Notes under the pieces: generated by a model
Database searches by the model: none
Seen by the model: the letters and a program-made list of their open reading frames with translations, nothing else
What the model was told of the DNA's origin: nothing
Shown here: positions 30,520-43,968 of the stretch, piece by piece
Position numbering within the stretch: the first letter of the stretch is position 1
Layout of the letters: every line of letters starts with the position of its first letter
Made by a program: the position numbers and the translations under genes
Origin: Selaginella moellendorffii
Taxonomy: Eukaryota > Streptophyta > Lycopodiopsida > Selaginellales > Selaginellaceae
DNA length: 53,770 nt
NCBI RefSeq assembly: GCF_000143415.4
Contig: NW_003314419.1
Span: 1,512 to 55,281, forward strand
Direction of reading: 5' to 3'

Positions 30520-31310
30520 TAGAAGGCTACAGTCAGCTGTATGTGAAGAACTGAAGCTGCCACCGGTTGGTTCATTCTCGAGTTCAAAAGCTCAGGATAC
30601 CGTGGTTAATGGCCACGCACCGGAAAATGACAATCATTTAACCGACGCTGAAGCATTCTTCAACAGGAGAATTATCGAGTTCGTGAAGAAACGAGTCACA
30701 CTTATGGAAAAAGTACTCAACGCAGAATACCATCTAGTAAAAGAGTCTCAACCCCCCTATCATCATCCCTGCGATTCTAACTTGAGATGTTCCAGGATGA
30801 CCAAGATATTCCGGCCAATCGCAGCAAAAAGGACCTGGCGAGGGACCAAAAACCTCCTACCAAAAGCCGCAACCTACATTTTTTCCTTATCCAACACCTT
30901 TAAGTGATTTAGACACTAGAAAAAACTCTAACGCATTCGTTTTTGGACAGCTCCAGAAGAAGTCCTGGGAAGGGCATTGGATAACAATCCTAAGTGGCTG
31001 AAAGTCCCAGCCTATTACAACGAGGTTGTGTTTGTTTCTCCGTTTGCAAAGGTTTGAGAGGCTCATGGCTTTCTCTGTGTTGCCATAGTTGTGCTCAATG
31101 ATCAGCGAGAACAGGCTCGACGCTTTCCAGACTTACGTGGGGAACAAATCCACCGGCATCCGCCTGCGCAGGTGCATTCGGTAGATCGACATGCTATGCT
31201 CGGAAATGCGACGAGGATTGGGAGTGAAAGGCGAAGAGGCTATGGTGGATGGAGCTCACAACAGGGACAACATCTCGGACAATGAGGGGATTCACGTTGT
31301 CATCGATGAC
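30520..31310 (+). pseudogene. Captured host-gene exon pieces, unidentified
   Basis: Three coding-like blocks separated by intron-like sequence. The first (about 30520-30750) encodes RRLQSAVCEELKLPPVGSFS and AEAFFNRRIIEFVKKRVTLM. The second (about 30950-31050) encodes PEEVLGRALDNNPKWLKVPA. The third starts after CCATAG (about 31090) and encodes ENRLDAFQTYVGNKSTGIRL and, past an in-frame TAG, IDMLCSEMRRGLGVKG, ending IHVVIDD at about 31310. Codon use and intron edges look like an old nuclear gene. I do not recognise the protein. It lies 300 bp after a Helitron 3' end. The breaks (stops, missing exons) mark it as nonfunctional. Confidence 0.5.
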
Positions 31311-33730
31311 TAGAATCAAGGTTCTTCACTCTCTTGCTTGTCGCTATTCTTTTTTCGAGTCTCTCAAGTCCCTGTTTGTTCCAGGTTCTCGAGGCTGGAA
31401 CCACGACTAGAATCAAGGTTTTCACTCTCTTGCTCTTCACTCTTTTATGTCTTATTCTTGAAGTGTATTCCTTATTTACCTACTATTTGACCTGGAGAAA
31501 TTGATAAGAAAATCCTACAGGTGGGAAGAATGAAGATTCAAAAGTAAGTTTATTGAGGAACCATCAAGTTTTTATTTTGTTTCTTTTTACTAGGCTAATG
31601 TATTTGTATGACACTTTGAAACCTAAGATGGTTCAAAAAGATATCTGACTTTAGCCATCTAGGAAGTCCTGTCACTAACATGAGTGATTGGTAAACAAAA
31701 AATCAAAACTCAAATGCTTACAATCTCTATTTTTTCTCAGAGATTCTATGGATTATAGCAAGACACCTTGAGAGGTATGTGTCACATGGCTTGGCATTTC
31801 TATTTATTTTGCAATCTTTAATTCAAACTTCTATGTGAATTTGGTGGATTTACTGAAAGTTATAAGCACTTAGATGACATTGACTAAGATTTTGTGCTAT
31901 TCTTCTTAAATGAGGTTCCTTTACTTTACTTTCTGCCAGCTCTATTTCAGATTAGATGCTCTTGGTGACGATTTTCCAGCTCAGCTTTGTGTGCTAGAAT
32001 TGAACTTGATAGTTAATAAGCTACTTTGGAAACATATTCTTTTTTACTAATATGAAACTATGATATGGGGCAAATATATCTCACTAGTGCACTGCTATAT
32101 GGATGCTATTTTATTATTTTAGAAAAAGGAATCACTACTGCAAGAGGGTTTTAACTATGAAGAGCAAGAGGGTGTAGTTGACAGGACAAATGTTACTTCT
32201 TGAAATGACTGAAACAAGCCTTTTTTTAGTAAATGATGACTTCCTAACACACTTTCTGCCCATCACATTCTATCTTGCAACACCATGTGTTTTGTATAAG
32301 CTACAGTTGTCAACTTTGCATAGTTGCTGGCACTCTTTGAAGTCAAAAGAATCTCTCCCTTTTGGAATAGCATCTTGAAAAAAAGAGTGCCACATAAATT
32401 CATGGATAATTCATGAGCATGGTATAGGAGATCATCTTGTTATACAAAACTTGGTTAACACAATTTCATGTGACAAATTATTTCAACTACGAGAAATTAA
32501 CATACCACTAGTTGCCATTGAACAAATGTTTGTCATTGGACTACCAAGGACTTAAACAAATTAAATGTACTACTAGCATTAAACAAGGATGTCCACTATA
32601 TTTGGTTTATACATCAATGTCCTTATATATCAAGATTCATATGGTCCTCCCTTTTTTTGCCACTACTACTTTTTTGCCACCACACCAATTCTTGAATGTG
32701 GAATTTGGCTATTGGAACGTAAACCTTGGTATCATGGCTGTAGAGATATAAGTTTTCTCAGTCTGCTCTACAAACATCACAAGATGGTGGCACCAACTTA
32801 GATGTTAGACATACCAAGCTAGACATGGATTTAGACTACTTGCTTCACAGCAGCACGTGATGTATATTGCATATTGCTTTTCAATAATAGCTCATTTAAG
32901 CTCAACACAATTCAAGTTCATAGAGTACCTTGATGTTGTCAACATACAATACCTTATTGGAATAATATCTTATTGAAGTGCTAATAAACCATGCCATGGG
33001 TAGATAACATCGATATATTGTGGCAAGTTATCAAGTAGGCTAACATCACCTCCACATAGACATATTCTTGTAGACTCTATTTGATAACTTTTAGATGGTA
33101 CACGACTTCAATCTCACATATAAGACATTTGACAACCTACAAGCTAACAAGAATTCCTTAGATTTCACCTTACCTCTTCACAAGTTTCTCATGCAATTAC
33201 ATCATATTTGTCTGGTTGAATTCCTCTTGGCTGCAACAGTTTTATGAGATAGGGTGCTTCATATTTTTATGATTAATATTTTTTAATAATTTTATATTTT
33301 TCAGTTGAAAATTTTCTTTACAATATAAAGATATAATTTATAGTGATTTTTAATAAGAAAAAAATTTCTTTATATGATGATTTCCTAAAACCTAATAGTA
33401 TTTCATGCTAACTGGTGATGAATCACATTTTTTATATGGTAGCTTATATCCTGTGTAGCCCTTACATTAAAGATGTCTCAATCATATTTATAACTTTATT
33501 TTATATATCAAAATTATAATTAATACAAAATATTAATGCAAAATTAAAAAAACTGTTATAAATTTGAGATATTCTAAAAATCTTAAAATATATTATTATC
33601 TAATAGAACTAAAAAATCAATATGTATTACATTGATTACATGATTGTATTACAAGATAGAATAGCTAGAGCCATTGAACTCCTCTATATCAATTTATGAA
33701 GGTTCCTCCATATATTATATCACTACTTCA

Positions 33731-34229
33731 CCTTTTTTCTTACTTGAAAGTATTTTTTAGTCTGTACTTGTATAAGTATGTGTAATTTTAATAAAATTCT
33801 ATCAAATAAATCAAGTATTATTTTTCTATACATAAATTAAAATATCAAATTAACTTTATCTCAATAATTTTAACTACAACTTCATCTCATAAAAAATTAG
33901 TTATTTTAGTAACAGTAACTAATGTAATTTGTTAGGTTCAAGTTTTATTTATATACATATTTAGAATAGCTAGAGCCATTGAACTGTATTACATGACCTT
34001 TTTTCTTACTTGAAAGTATTTTTTAGTCTGTACTTGTATAAGTATGTGTAATTTTAATAAAATTCTATCAAATAAATCAAGTATTATTTTTCTATACATA
34101 AATTAAAATATCAAATTAACTTTATCTCAATACTTTTAACTACAACTTCATCTCATAAAAAATTAGTTATTTTAGTAACAGTAACTAATGTAATTTGTTA
34201 GGTTCAAGTTTTATTTATATACATATTTA
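33731..34229. repeat. Recent 266-bp-period duplication
   Basis: 33731-33963 and 33997-34229 are identical except for about two positions. The linker 33964-33986 repeats 33659-33681. Confidence 0.9.
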
Positions 34230-36094
34230 TCCACAATATTCTACTTTCCAAGTTTACTATAATTAATTATCTACCGTATGTTTGTATTCAATAGAATGTA
34301 TCTAGAAGTTAAAAGCACAACTACACACTATTTAATATTTTCATAGATTCATCACTTTGATTAGTTTTGAATATAAGTAATATTAAAGTATAACATTTAT
34401 TAGTCCAAATGACAATATTTGAAATCTTGAATTTATAAAATCAGTATGATATGTTGAGTATAGCCAGAATGAAGAGACACTATTTTATGAAGTCTAACAA
34501 GATCTACCACTCTAATTGAACGGATTTATATTGCAAAGGTACAATCATGGCAATAACTTATGCATGATGCATAAACACTAATGGTAAAGAGCTTTTGTTC
34601 CATACCATGAGTTGTTAGAAGAACATTTAGACAGTCTTGAAAAATTGCAACGTTATAATAATGATCCAAGTTGACAATTTAGAAGCCATAATTATGGTGT
34701 AAACTCCTAAATTTGGACTTCATGGAGTTCACCCAGCACATACTACTCAAACCCAAAAACACTTTAAGCCCAAATATCCCAAAACCCTTAATCAATTGAA
34801 AAAACACATGCATTTTTATTTATAGACATTTGAATCCATATGAATCACTTCTCAAGTCATTCTCTTTTATTAATTATATATGGTAGTTTACAAGCTTGGT
34901 ATACCTTTCAACAAATATACACAAACCATCAATGAGCTCATTTATATGAACTTTGATTCCTTGGATTCAGTGGATTACTTGCTACAGTTGAGCTCTTTTC
35001 ACTATAGGTGAAGGCTTCAAAAACTCATAGTAAAATTTAATAGGGTAACCAAAGTGTTTCCATCATAATTAGACCCATTCCTTTAGTGGTTGCCAAGCCT
35101 CAATCTCCAAACAATTCATCTATCCATAGGATCTTATAATAAGCATTTTTATCTTGGTAGAAGATCTAAGACGTCACTTGGCACTCTAATTATGTTTTTT
35201 ATGTTATGAGGTGTGTTATAATTATTGTCAATTGCAAATAGGATTTTTCTATAAAGATTGTCTATATAAATTATAGTTATGATTATTTAAAAATAAGGAT
35301 TAAAATTACACTTTTGGAAATCCAAGTATAAACACAACAAAGTAATGGCTCAAATTGGCAAACCCTTCTCATATAGATAACTACAAGACACTATTCTACT
35401 CAGTAAATTGTCAGAAGAACATCTGGGCAATCTCAAGGGACTACAAGGTTGTTTTAGTGATCCAGATTGATGACATTGAAACCAAAGTGATAGATGTTCA
35501 ATCTTAGCATGCTTTTTATTGATTATCCAAAAACAATCAATATGCGGGTTAATGTAATTACAACAATTCCAAAAGGTCAAGAATGAAATTTAAGTCTGGA
35601 GAAAAATCAGCTTACTTTTATAAAGAAATTGTAAGACAACTATAAAAGTTATATGACATTTCTAATTCTGCCACCACTAGCATTAGTGTTGTCGATGCTC
35701 CCACTGGATGTTTGGTCTAACACATACTTTATACAATAGCTGTTGATAACTAATAGATTTTCTCGTGTGAGTATTTAACTAAGATTCAGTTAGGAACACA
35801 TGGGAACTGACTTGTCATGTCAAGAAAATAAATTGTCATATGTAAATGCTACTTATATGTCTATATCTCCATCTAATATTTCATATTGCATTTCAAAAGT
35901 TAATTATACTTTTCTGGATGATGACATATCCTAGATTAGCAGTCTTGCCCAGACTGCTAAAGGTGCGAAATATCTCTTATGTGTGTTTTTATATTAAATT
36001 ATTTATGTATGTTATGATTAATATGAACTTTTCAAACATAAAGATGAATATGAACTTTTAAAAATTACTAAATAACAAAAATGTACATGACACT

Positions 36095-36120
36095 CCCAGT
36101 GAAGCTGGGACTTTTGCTAG
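36095..36120 (+). mobile_element. Helitron 3' terminus (CTAG)
   Basis: Hairpin CCCAGT-GAA-GCTGGG (one non-matching pair), then ACTTTTG, CTAG and T. Confidence 0.75.
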
Positions 36121-36529
36121 TGCTCCCTTATTTCAAAGTGCTATTGGCATAAGGCATATGGCATCTTTTATTCCATTTTAAGAATATTACTTGTGAAAAT
36201 ATTTATCACAAATATTGCTGGCAAACATGCATTATCTCAGTAAGTGTTCCAGGTTTATCAACCTTAAACTCATGACACTGTGTCCATGTAATTCACAGTA
36301 AAGTGGAATATGTAAAACTTCTGGAAAAAGTAGTTGTTCTTATTTCAGATCCCATGATTGAGCTTTTGGGGGTGCTTATATGTTTTACAGTCAATATAAG
36401 GAACAATATATACTGCTACCTTTCAATGGAAAACTCTTTCAGTACCCTGGAAATTCAGAGAGAGAGATGAAGAAAATATATTCTTCAACATCATTTACTG
36501 ATAATAATGATAAATAATAAAATTTTAAG

Positions 36530-36955
36530 TGATGAGGAACGACATTTTTTTGGGTTCTAGCCTTTTGTATTGTGTCTAATGTTGTCTTAATCATATTTTT
36601 CCCTGTATGTCATTATAATTATTTATATGTTTTCCATGTATCAATGTATAAAATATTAGTTTTAAAAATAGTATTATAACTTTATGATATTTCATAACTC
36701 TTAGACTATATCTGTGCTAACCAACAACTCAATGTGATTAGATTCATTTATGAATATGTAATAAGTATCATAAGATTATTGATAAAACTAAAACTAACTT
36801 ATAATATAAAATAGTTGGGGCTATTCAACTCTTCTTTTTAAGTTAAGAAATATATAATTCTCTATAGTCCTTACTTTATGTACTTTTAACTTTATAGTAT
36901 ATTTTCTATTGTATCTACTATATACCATCTTTATACAATAAAATTATATAAGGTA
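36530..36955. repeat. Third copy of the 14527-15840 repeat
   Basis: Shares CTAGCCTTTTGTATTG, GACTATATCTGTGCTAACCA and the tail that ends in an ACAATAAAATTAT stretch, in the same orientation. Confidence 0.75.
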
Positions 36956-37053
36956 TAGCCTTAGTCACCCTAGCCTTTCTTGGCCAAACTAGCTCCACTG
37001 AAGTTCTCCCTTTACTATGCTTTTGAAGCTCGTTAAACCCCTAGTGTCGCAAA

Positions 37054-38207
37054 TGTGACTTCGGGTATCGAAAGTTACCTGTCAACCAGTCCTTACGGAC
37101 ACTCTTACCTTACTGCCACGATGGCAGGAGGTCGGTATTGCTGGTTCCCTTTATCGGCCCCTCTTGTTCAAGTGTTAGTTTACTGGGCTTAGCACCTATA
37201 CTTAGCCAGATGGACATAAGGTAGGAACTCCTATATGTTTCTAGCTGAGCATACTCAGCCTGGCTCTTAGTTCTCTTTTGCTCTGTCTTGCACTAGCTTG
37301 ACAAGAACCCTCGCATATTGAGATTGGTCCCTCAATATCGCTACATGATAGTTTACCGTGTCTGCCAAACACCCTCGCTATCATGCCCTTTGTGTTAGTC
37401 TCATTTCGGTCCCAAATGCTATTTATGGAAAGTGTCCAGATTTGCTCATTTGGCATATCTACGGAATGTAGAAATCGTTCTGAACACAATGGTGTTCATC
37501 CCATGTCCAAATTCACAATCTAGGGACATTCCATATTTAGTAAGTTTCGAGCTTGTCCCAGAGACTAACTCCTGATACTAAGGGAGGCTTGGGGTGAAAG
37601 CCCAAAGCATGTGTTCCTCAAGGGGGGGGGGGTGGGCTATGGGGGGTTCCAAATGTATATTAGGGATAGTGGGTAGGTCGGGCATGGCCGACCAACCTGA
37701 GGCATAGTCTAGCTCCCGCTTGTGTGCCTGTCCTTGTTCTGCGTCCGGCTTGGGTCTAAGCCCAAGTTCCACACCATGCTAGCTGGTGGAGTACCCATGT
37801 CCTTGCGTTAGGCCACCGGTATGCCGAAATAGCGCCAGACTCCGTTTGGCTCCATTTTGCGTGCTGGTTCTAGCATTGGGATGCTGGTTGCTCCAGGACT
37901 GTTCCAAGTCGCTTCGGGCTCCTGTCCCTTCGCTCCTTGGGCTTTATGCTCGGGAGTTGCTCCGTGGTTCGGTTCCGTCACTCCTTGGCTCCATGCTTAG
38001 GAGTTTGGCACCGTTCCTTCGTTCAGTGGCCCAAGGCTCTGAACCTCGGGTTCCTGTGGACACGTGGCATGGACACGTGGCATGTGACACGTGGCATCTG
38101 TCACAGGGCACAAAGAGGGTTTAGGTTCCGCTTCGTGGTGTTATCCTATGGTAAATCACCATAGGATAAAGGGTCAAAACCACGTGCGCTACATTTGGTA
38201 TCAGAGG
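37054..38207 (+). repeat. 5' LTR (1140 bp) and primer-binding site
   Basis: Contains a G-run at 37621-37631 next to a GGGTGAAAGCCCAAAGC box, three GACACGTGGCA-type boxes near 38056-38100 and a short inverted repeat TATCCTATGG/CCATAGGATA (38142-38167). Confidence 0.85.
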
Positions 38208-41200
38208 ATGAGTCTCAGCGAGTACTATACAATGAGATTAGGCAACTAGTCTCGTTGCATACGCAGAGATGAAAACGATGATCCGAGTGGGTACACGTTT
38301 GGTGCAAAGGGTTCCCAATTGTTCCTTGGGTATGGATTTGGTTACCTTATTGTACTTTATGATATGAGCTTGAGCTTGGGCTCGCAAGAGGGATTGAGTT
38401 GTTCCATTCGCACGAGTTTGAGCTTGGACTCGTGAGTGAGGCACATTAGCAACTCAAGGTTACACTTTGAGTTGGCAGGATTAATGTTAGCCTATCGGTG
38501 GTTCCATAAGTTGTTCCATGTACCGTGGGTGAAAGTAAAACTTCCCTGAGTTTGCTATGAGTGGCAAATAGGCTGGTCCGTAGCTGTTTAGCACGGCACT
38601 AGTGGATCCTTCCTAAGCATGATTACAAGTGAATCAATCAAGACTTATAGGGATTAGTTTATTGGCTCAAGTAGTCATTGTAGTGCTCTCTCATAAACTT
38701 TTCTTGGATTGGATTGAAGGCAGTGCGAAAGCAAGCTTGAGGTTTAGTCAAAGATGAGACCGAAAAGAGAGTCGTCAGGGACGAAGGATCAAACACGTAA
38801 ATCATCTTCTCTTCTTGGAGAGATGATTTGCAACGAGGTGTGACTCATTGCTCGTGTTCACATTATGCAATCAAGAGTCCTTACCTTGATGCATGTTGGA
38901 GATGATGGTCTTACAAATGGTGAGTTGTGAGATGGATAGCGGTGAAACGTTATACCATTTTGTCTAGGCTTGCTATGGAAGACTAGGGTTGCAATGCTCA
39001 ATTCTTTTCTGAGGAACCTTGTTATTGCTCCTTAAGTAGCTTGGTGTTGGATTAGTTTTGAGTTTGGTCGGAAAGAGAGTGGCATGAGCTTGTCCGTGTT
39101 GTGAATAAAAGTTGGTGGTGTTAGGTGTTATAAATCTCTATCGATGGAGTGTGGCATTTATGTTGCATTTTGTTGAATCGAGTTTGCACTTGATACTCAC
39201 ATAAACCTTTGAAGTAATGACATAGACATTACTCGTGGTGTTGCTCAATTGATGATCAAATCATTGTGATTTCCATATCATATCCATGTGATAATGAGCA
39301 ATGTATTTACGAAGTTGCTTGGTTAAACGATGATCAACCCCAAAATGGTTGATGGTGAGGCTAGTCTACTTGCATGAAGTAGCATTGTAGTAGCTTTGAC
39401 TGGATTTTCAATGGTGGTCCATTATGCTAAGTTTAAGTTACTTCCTTGTTTCCTTGAGAGTTTGCTCATTAGGTGTTGGAAAAGGGTTGTAGCATTCATT
39501 TGCTATGGCTTGTTGGTTTATCCGTTATCACTTGGAGTAGATTGTTGGATGGAAAAAGTGTGTAATTAAAGCATTGATATCGCTAGCACTTGTGTTAGTG
39601 GAAATGGCATTGTTGATTCGAGTGATGAGGAATTTTCCTTAGAGCTTGATTTTCCATGTCATTTTTCTTGTTAGTGTTTTGGCTTCACATTGGATCTTGA
39701 AGGTGATTGAAGAAAAGTGTTAATGCAATGTGAATATCCGAAGATGTGGTCTTCGTGATCAAGCTTTAGATATTCATTTTGTGTTCTGCGGATGTCAGAG
39801 TTGGATGTCGAAAGAATGGGCAGAAAGATGTTCGAGGCTTAAGCATACTATGGGTCATGAGAATTTGTGTTGAGGTGAGCCTATGTGAAGTTGTTAAGTA
39901 GGAGGAAGTTGGTTGAGTCTTGAAAGTTTGCATTCTTGGACTGAGAGTCATTTTTTCTCTAGGATGGAAATTTTCCACAAATTTTCTTATACTTTTCTAA
40001 TTGTTGATCTGTTATCATTTTGTCCGAAAACCATTCCATTTTCATAAGCTAGTATAAACTAGTGAAAGGGTTGGAGTTGACTTCGGTTGGCTTAGACCTT
40101 AGTAAGTAGTTTATATGATACAGTCTGAAAGGGATGTTGACTTCTGGGGCTAAGGCATTTAAGTTGGATAGAGTCTGGAGTTGGTATAGAAAAGTGGCCG
40201 TTGCACTTTTCTAAGAAGGGTGACCATTGTGCCTTTCTTTTGTAGCATTATGCTTGGTGGCAAGTTGCACCTTGCATTTTGTTAAGACTCTATGAGAGTA
40301 GTGAGCTCTCACTGATCTTGACTTGGTCTTGGTGGCTTTGCGCCTTGGCTGAGGATGGTGATGTTCAACTTAGTTGTTTGAGTTTGAGATGTTGGTACCC
40401 GTACTATAGCTTTGTCTATGAAGAGGTTGTGTACTGATATGGATCCATCTCATGGTCTTCACTTTAGTTTCGGCTGAGTGTTGATCATGCATAGCTAGCC
40501 TCTTCAAGGCATGCTCAGAGCTAAATGCATTAGTGAGCTTATCGCAGTTGAGTTGGATTTGAGTGGTCATTTAGTTCATGCTTGTATATGAACCTTTATC
40601 TCGTACTTGGGGTATTATGTTCATGTTGGACAAGTGTGTAACTCAATGGTATGAGTTAGTGTTTGGGTCTTGTGAAAGCAAGTTGAAAAAGTGATGGTTA
40701 GTTGCTTTGTGACTAATGATTGCTTGTAGACTTCGTTGAGGACTGTTTGACACTTGCTTCGCTCGATGAACATTTAGCAGTGATGGGTTTACTTTACCGG
40801 ATGGTGTTGCGGAGGATCGTGTCATTTGACTTACATAGGTTTTCCATGTTGGCATGTTGACTCTACCTCTGTTGATATCATTTGGTTGCGTTTAGTTCAT
40901 AGTGTTGGATTTCATTAAGTCTTGGACGTGGTGATTCACTCCTTGATGAAGTGTTATCTGTAACTGAGTTTTGCTGAAGGATTGGTCTCAGATACTGACT
41001 AAAGTATCTTCGACCTTGGTTAGTTTGGTTGCTAGAGAGCTTTAAGTGGTGATACACTCATGCTTTCTTTTAGCTTTGTTCTAGTGTTGGTGGCATTGAA
41101 GTGATGCCTTGGTGTTGACATTGTTGATGTTGGGATTTTAGTGAAATGAAATGTCTCTCCATAGGATTGATATTGAGTGTCATTAGTCTTAATGAAAATA

Positions 41201-42415
41201 GTGTTGATGATTTAGCTATGACTTTGTGTTATTGGCATTCGTGCATTTGCTAGTTAGCAACTGTCTTAACGTTCACATGAACTGAGTGGCAAGTTTGAGT
41301 TAGTTGTGTTCTAGACGAGATTGTTTAGTAAGGGTTAAGCTTTGGCTTTTCCTTGAAAAGTGATTCAGTCATGGATTATGCTAGCTCTACAAGCGGAAGA
41401 GTTAGTGATTGATATTGGAAGGTTTGAATCTTTATTGGATTTGAGTTGGAATATATCGATCATTGATGATTCTTCTTATGCTTGCTATGAAGTGAATTAC
41501 GTCTTGCTATAGATGGATTCATGGAGGATCATTTGGTGATCACTTGTCGAGCATAACTTTGTTATGCTTAGCTTTTGGATTGATGCAGGCATGCTCTTCA
41601 TTAGCTTTACATTATGAAGTTTAGCTTATGGATGTGTTGAAGAAGATGTTGTGAGTTGCACCATAATTTCTTCTTTAGCATTGAAGTTAGTTCATGTGAG
41701 ACTTATGATCATTGTTAGGAAAGACTTGGCTATAGACTTCTTCGAGCTTTTGGTTCTTTGAGTTTTATGCTCGTTGTTCCATTTGTTAAAAGTCGTTAGG
41801 GAAGGCATTTTGGCTTGTTAGCTTCGATGAAGTTAGTATTTGCATCTGGCAATCATTGGTGATGATTAATTATCATCTAAGATAGTGGATTATCCTTGTC
41901 AAGGGTTTTGCTTGATTGTTGTTGATATAGAATGATTTGCTATTCTTCGGGGTAGTGGATTCTTTCTTAGACGATGATTATGCATCTCTTTATTGATGGG
42001 ATGATTGATGATCTTTCGTGATAGTTAGTTATTCTTTTTGATAGCTTTTGGCTTTTCGCAATACCACATGTTGTTTGTGGTTTGCTCTGGATTGGTCTCT
42101 TGGGTTTGAGACATCAATAGGATGTTGCTGACACTTGCTTAGGCAACTTAAGTTCCTTAGTATTGTTGACTGGGATCTATTTGGATTGGCTCGTGTGATA
42201 GTTGACATGACCGAGTGTTTGTTGGCCATGCAACATTCATTCTATTCTGTTGATTATTGCTCGAGTTTGTTTTGATAGATTAGAATGTTATTTCCTCCAG
42301 GTGATACATTCGCGAGCATTTTGCTTGCTTGTCAATGATACTTGGTGTTCTTTGAGTTCCCTTTTCTAAGTTGTTTGGCATTCTATCTGCAATCTTTCAT
42401 CCGAATGTGACTTCG
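38208..42415 (+). other. Noncoding interior of the LTR element
   Basis: Stops occur often in all six frames; the longest ORFs are about 70 residues without motifs. The plus strand is visibly rich in T and G and poor in C throughout. The part around 38950-39410 is homologous to the DNA downstream of the gag at 43969-45227, so the interior is an eroded or replaced relative of a coding element. Confidence 0.7.
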
Positions 42416-43527
42416 AGTATCGAAAGTTACCTGTCAACCAGTCCTTACGGACACTCTTACCTTACTGCCACGATGGCAGAAGGTCGGTATTGCTGGTTCC
42501 CTTTATCGGCCCCTCTTGTTCAAGTGTTAGTTTACTGGGCTTAGCACCTGTACTTAGCCAGATGGACATAAGGTAGGAACTCCTATATGTTTCTAGCTGA
42601 GCATACTCGGCTTGGCTCTTAGTTCTCTTTTGCTCTGTCTTGCACTAGCTTGACAAGAACCCTCGCATATTGAGATTGGTCCCTCAATATCGCTACATGA
42701 TAGTTTACCGTGTCTGCCAAACACCCTCGCTATCATGCCCTTTGTGTTAGTCTCATTTCGGTCCCAAATGCTATTTATGGAAAGTGTCCAGATTTGCTCA
42801 TTTGGCATATCTACGGAATGTAGAGATCGTTCTGAACACAATGGTGTTCGTCCCGTGTCCAAATTCACAATCTAGGGACATTCCATATTTAGTAAGTTTC
42901 GAGCTTGTCCCAGAGACTAACTCCTGATACTAAGGTGAAAGCCCAAAGCGTGTGTTCCTCAAGGGGGGGGCTGTGGGGGGTTCCAAATGTATAGTAGGGA
43001 TAGTGGGTAGGTCGGGCATGGCTGACCAACCTGAGGCATAGTCTAGCTCCCGCTTGCGTGCCTGTCCTTGTTCTGCGTCCGGCTTGGGTCTAAGCCCAAG
43101 TTCCACACCATGCTAGCTGGTGGAGTACCCATGTCCTCGCGTTAGGCCACCGGTATGCTGAAATAGCGCCAGACTCTGTTTGGCTCCATTTTGCGTGCTG
43201 GTTCTAGCATTGGGATGCTGGTTGCTCCAGGACTGTTCCAAGTCGCTTCGGGCTCCTGTCCCTTCGCTCCTTGGGCTTTATGCTCGGGAGTTGCTCCGTG
43301 GTTCGGTTCCGTCACTCCTTGGCTCCTTGCTTGGGAGTTTGGCACCGTTCCTTCGTTCAGTGGCCCAAGGCCCTGAACCTTGGGTTCCTGTGGACACGTG
43401 GCATGGACACGTGGCATGTGACACGTGGCATCTGTCACGTGGCACAAAGAGGGTTTAGGTTCCGCTTCGTGGTGTTATCCTATGGTAAATCACCATAGGA
43501 TAAAGGGTCAAAACCACGTGCGCTACA
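42416..43527 (+). repeat. 3' LTR (1112 bp)
   Basis: Near-identical to 37054-38193 with small indels in the G-run. Not followed by a primer-binding site. Confidence 0.85.
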
Positions 43528-43968
43528 CCTAGGATCTAGGAGACAAATGCTTTGGGCTTTCACCCTCAAACTCGGACTCGGACTTGGACTTAATTTTGGT
43601 CTTAGTCAAAGCTACTACAATGTTACTTCTTGCAAGTAGACTAACATCACTATCAACCACTTTGGGGTTGATCATTGTTTAACCAAACAACTTCATAAAC
43701 ACATTACTCACAGTCACATAGATATGATTTAAGTATCATAATGAATTAATTATCAATCAAGCAATACCATGAGCAACACCTATATCACTACTATAAAGAT
43801 TTATGTGAGTACTAAATGCCATCTCAATTTCACAATTGCAACATAAATACCACACCCCACCAATAGAAATTTACAACACTTAACACCACTAACTTTTATT
43901 CATAAGACACACAAGCTTATACCACTCTTTTTCTAATTAAACTCAAAACTAATCTAACATTAAATTAC

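Larger units (their letters stand above)
31460..36950. other. AT-rich gene-free region
   Basis: No frame shows known motifs. It holds a 266-bp-period duplication at 33731-34229, a Helitron 3' end at 36120 and a third copy of the 14.8/15.4-kb repeat at 36530-36955. Confidence 0.7.
37054..43527 (+). mobile_element. Coding-poor long LTR element (LARD-like)
   Basis: LTRs 37054-38193 and 42416-43527 are highly similar (TGTGACTTC...GCGCTACA) and in the same orientation. The first is followed by PBS TGGTATCAGAGG (38196-38207). The 4.2-kb interior has no ORF with retroelement motifs, as in large retrotransposon derivatives. A polypurine tract before 42416 is not evident and the outer flanks (CGCAA, CCTAG) do not match. 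So the two LTRs may come from different copies joined by recombination. Confidence 0.75.

Noticed and set aside
37786-38164. ORFs of 75-112 residues in the 1.1-kb LTRs
   Set aside because: Present in both LTRs but without motifs; they overlap the regulatory-looking GACACGTGGCA boxes and the LTR end.
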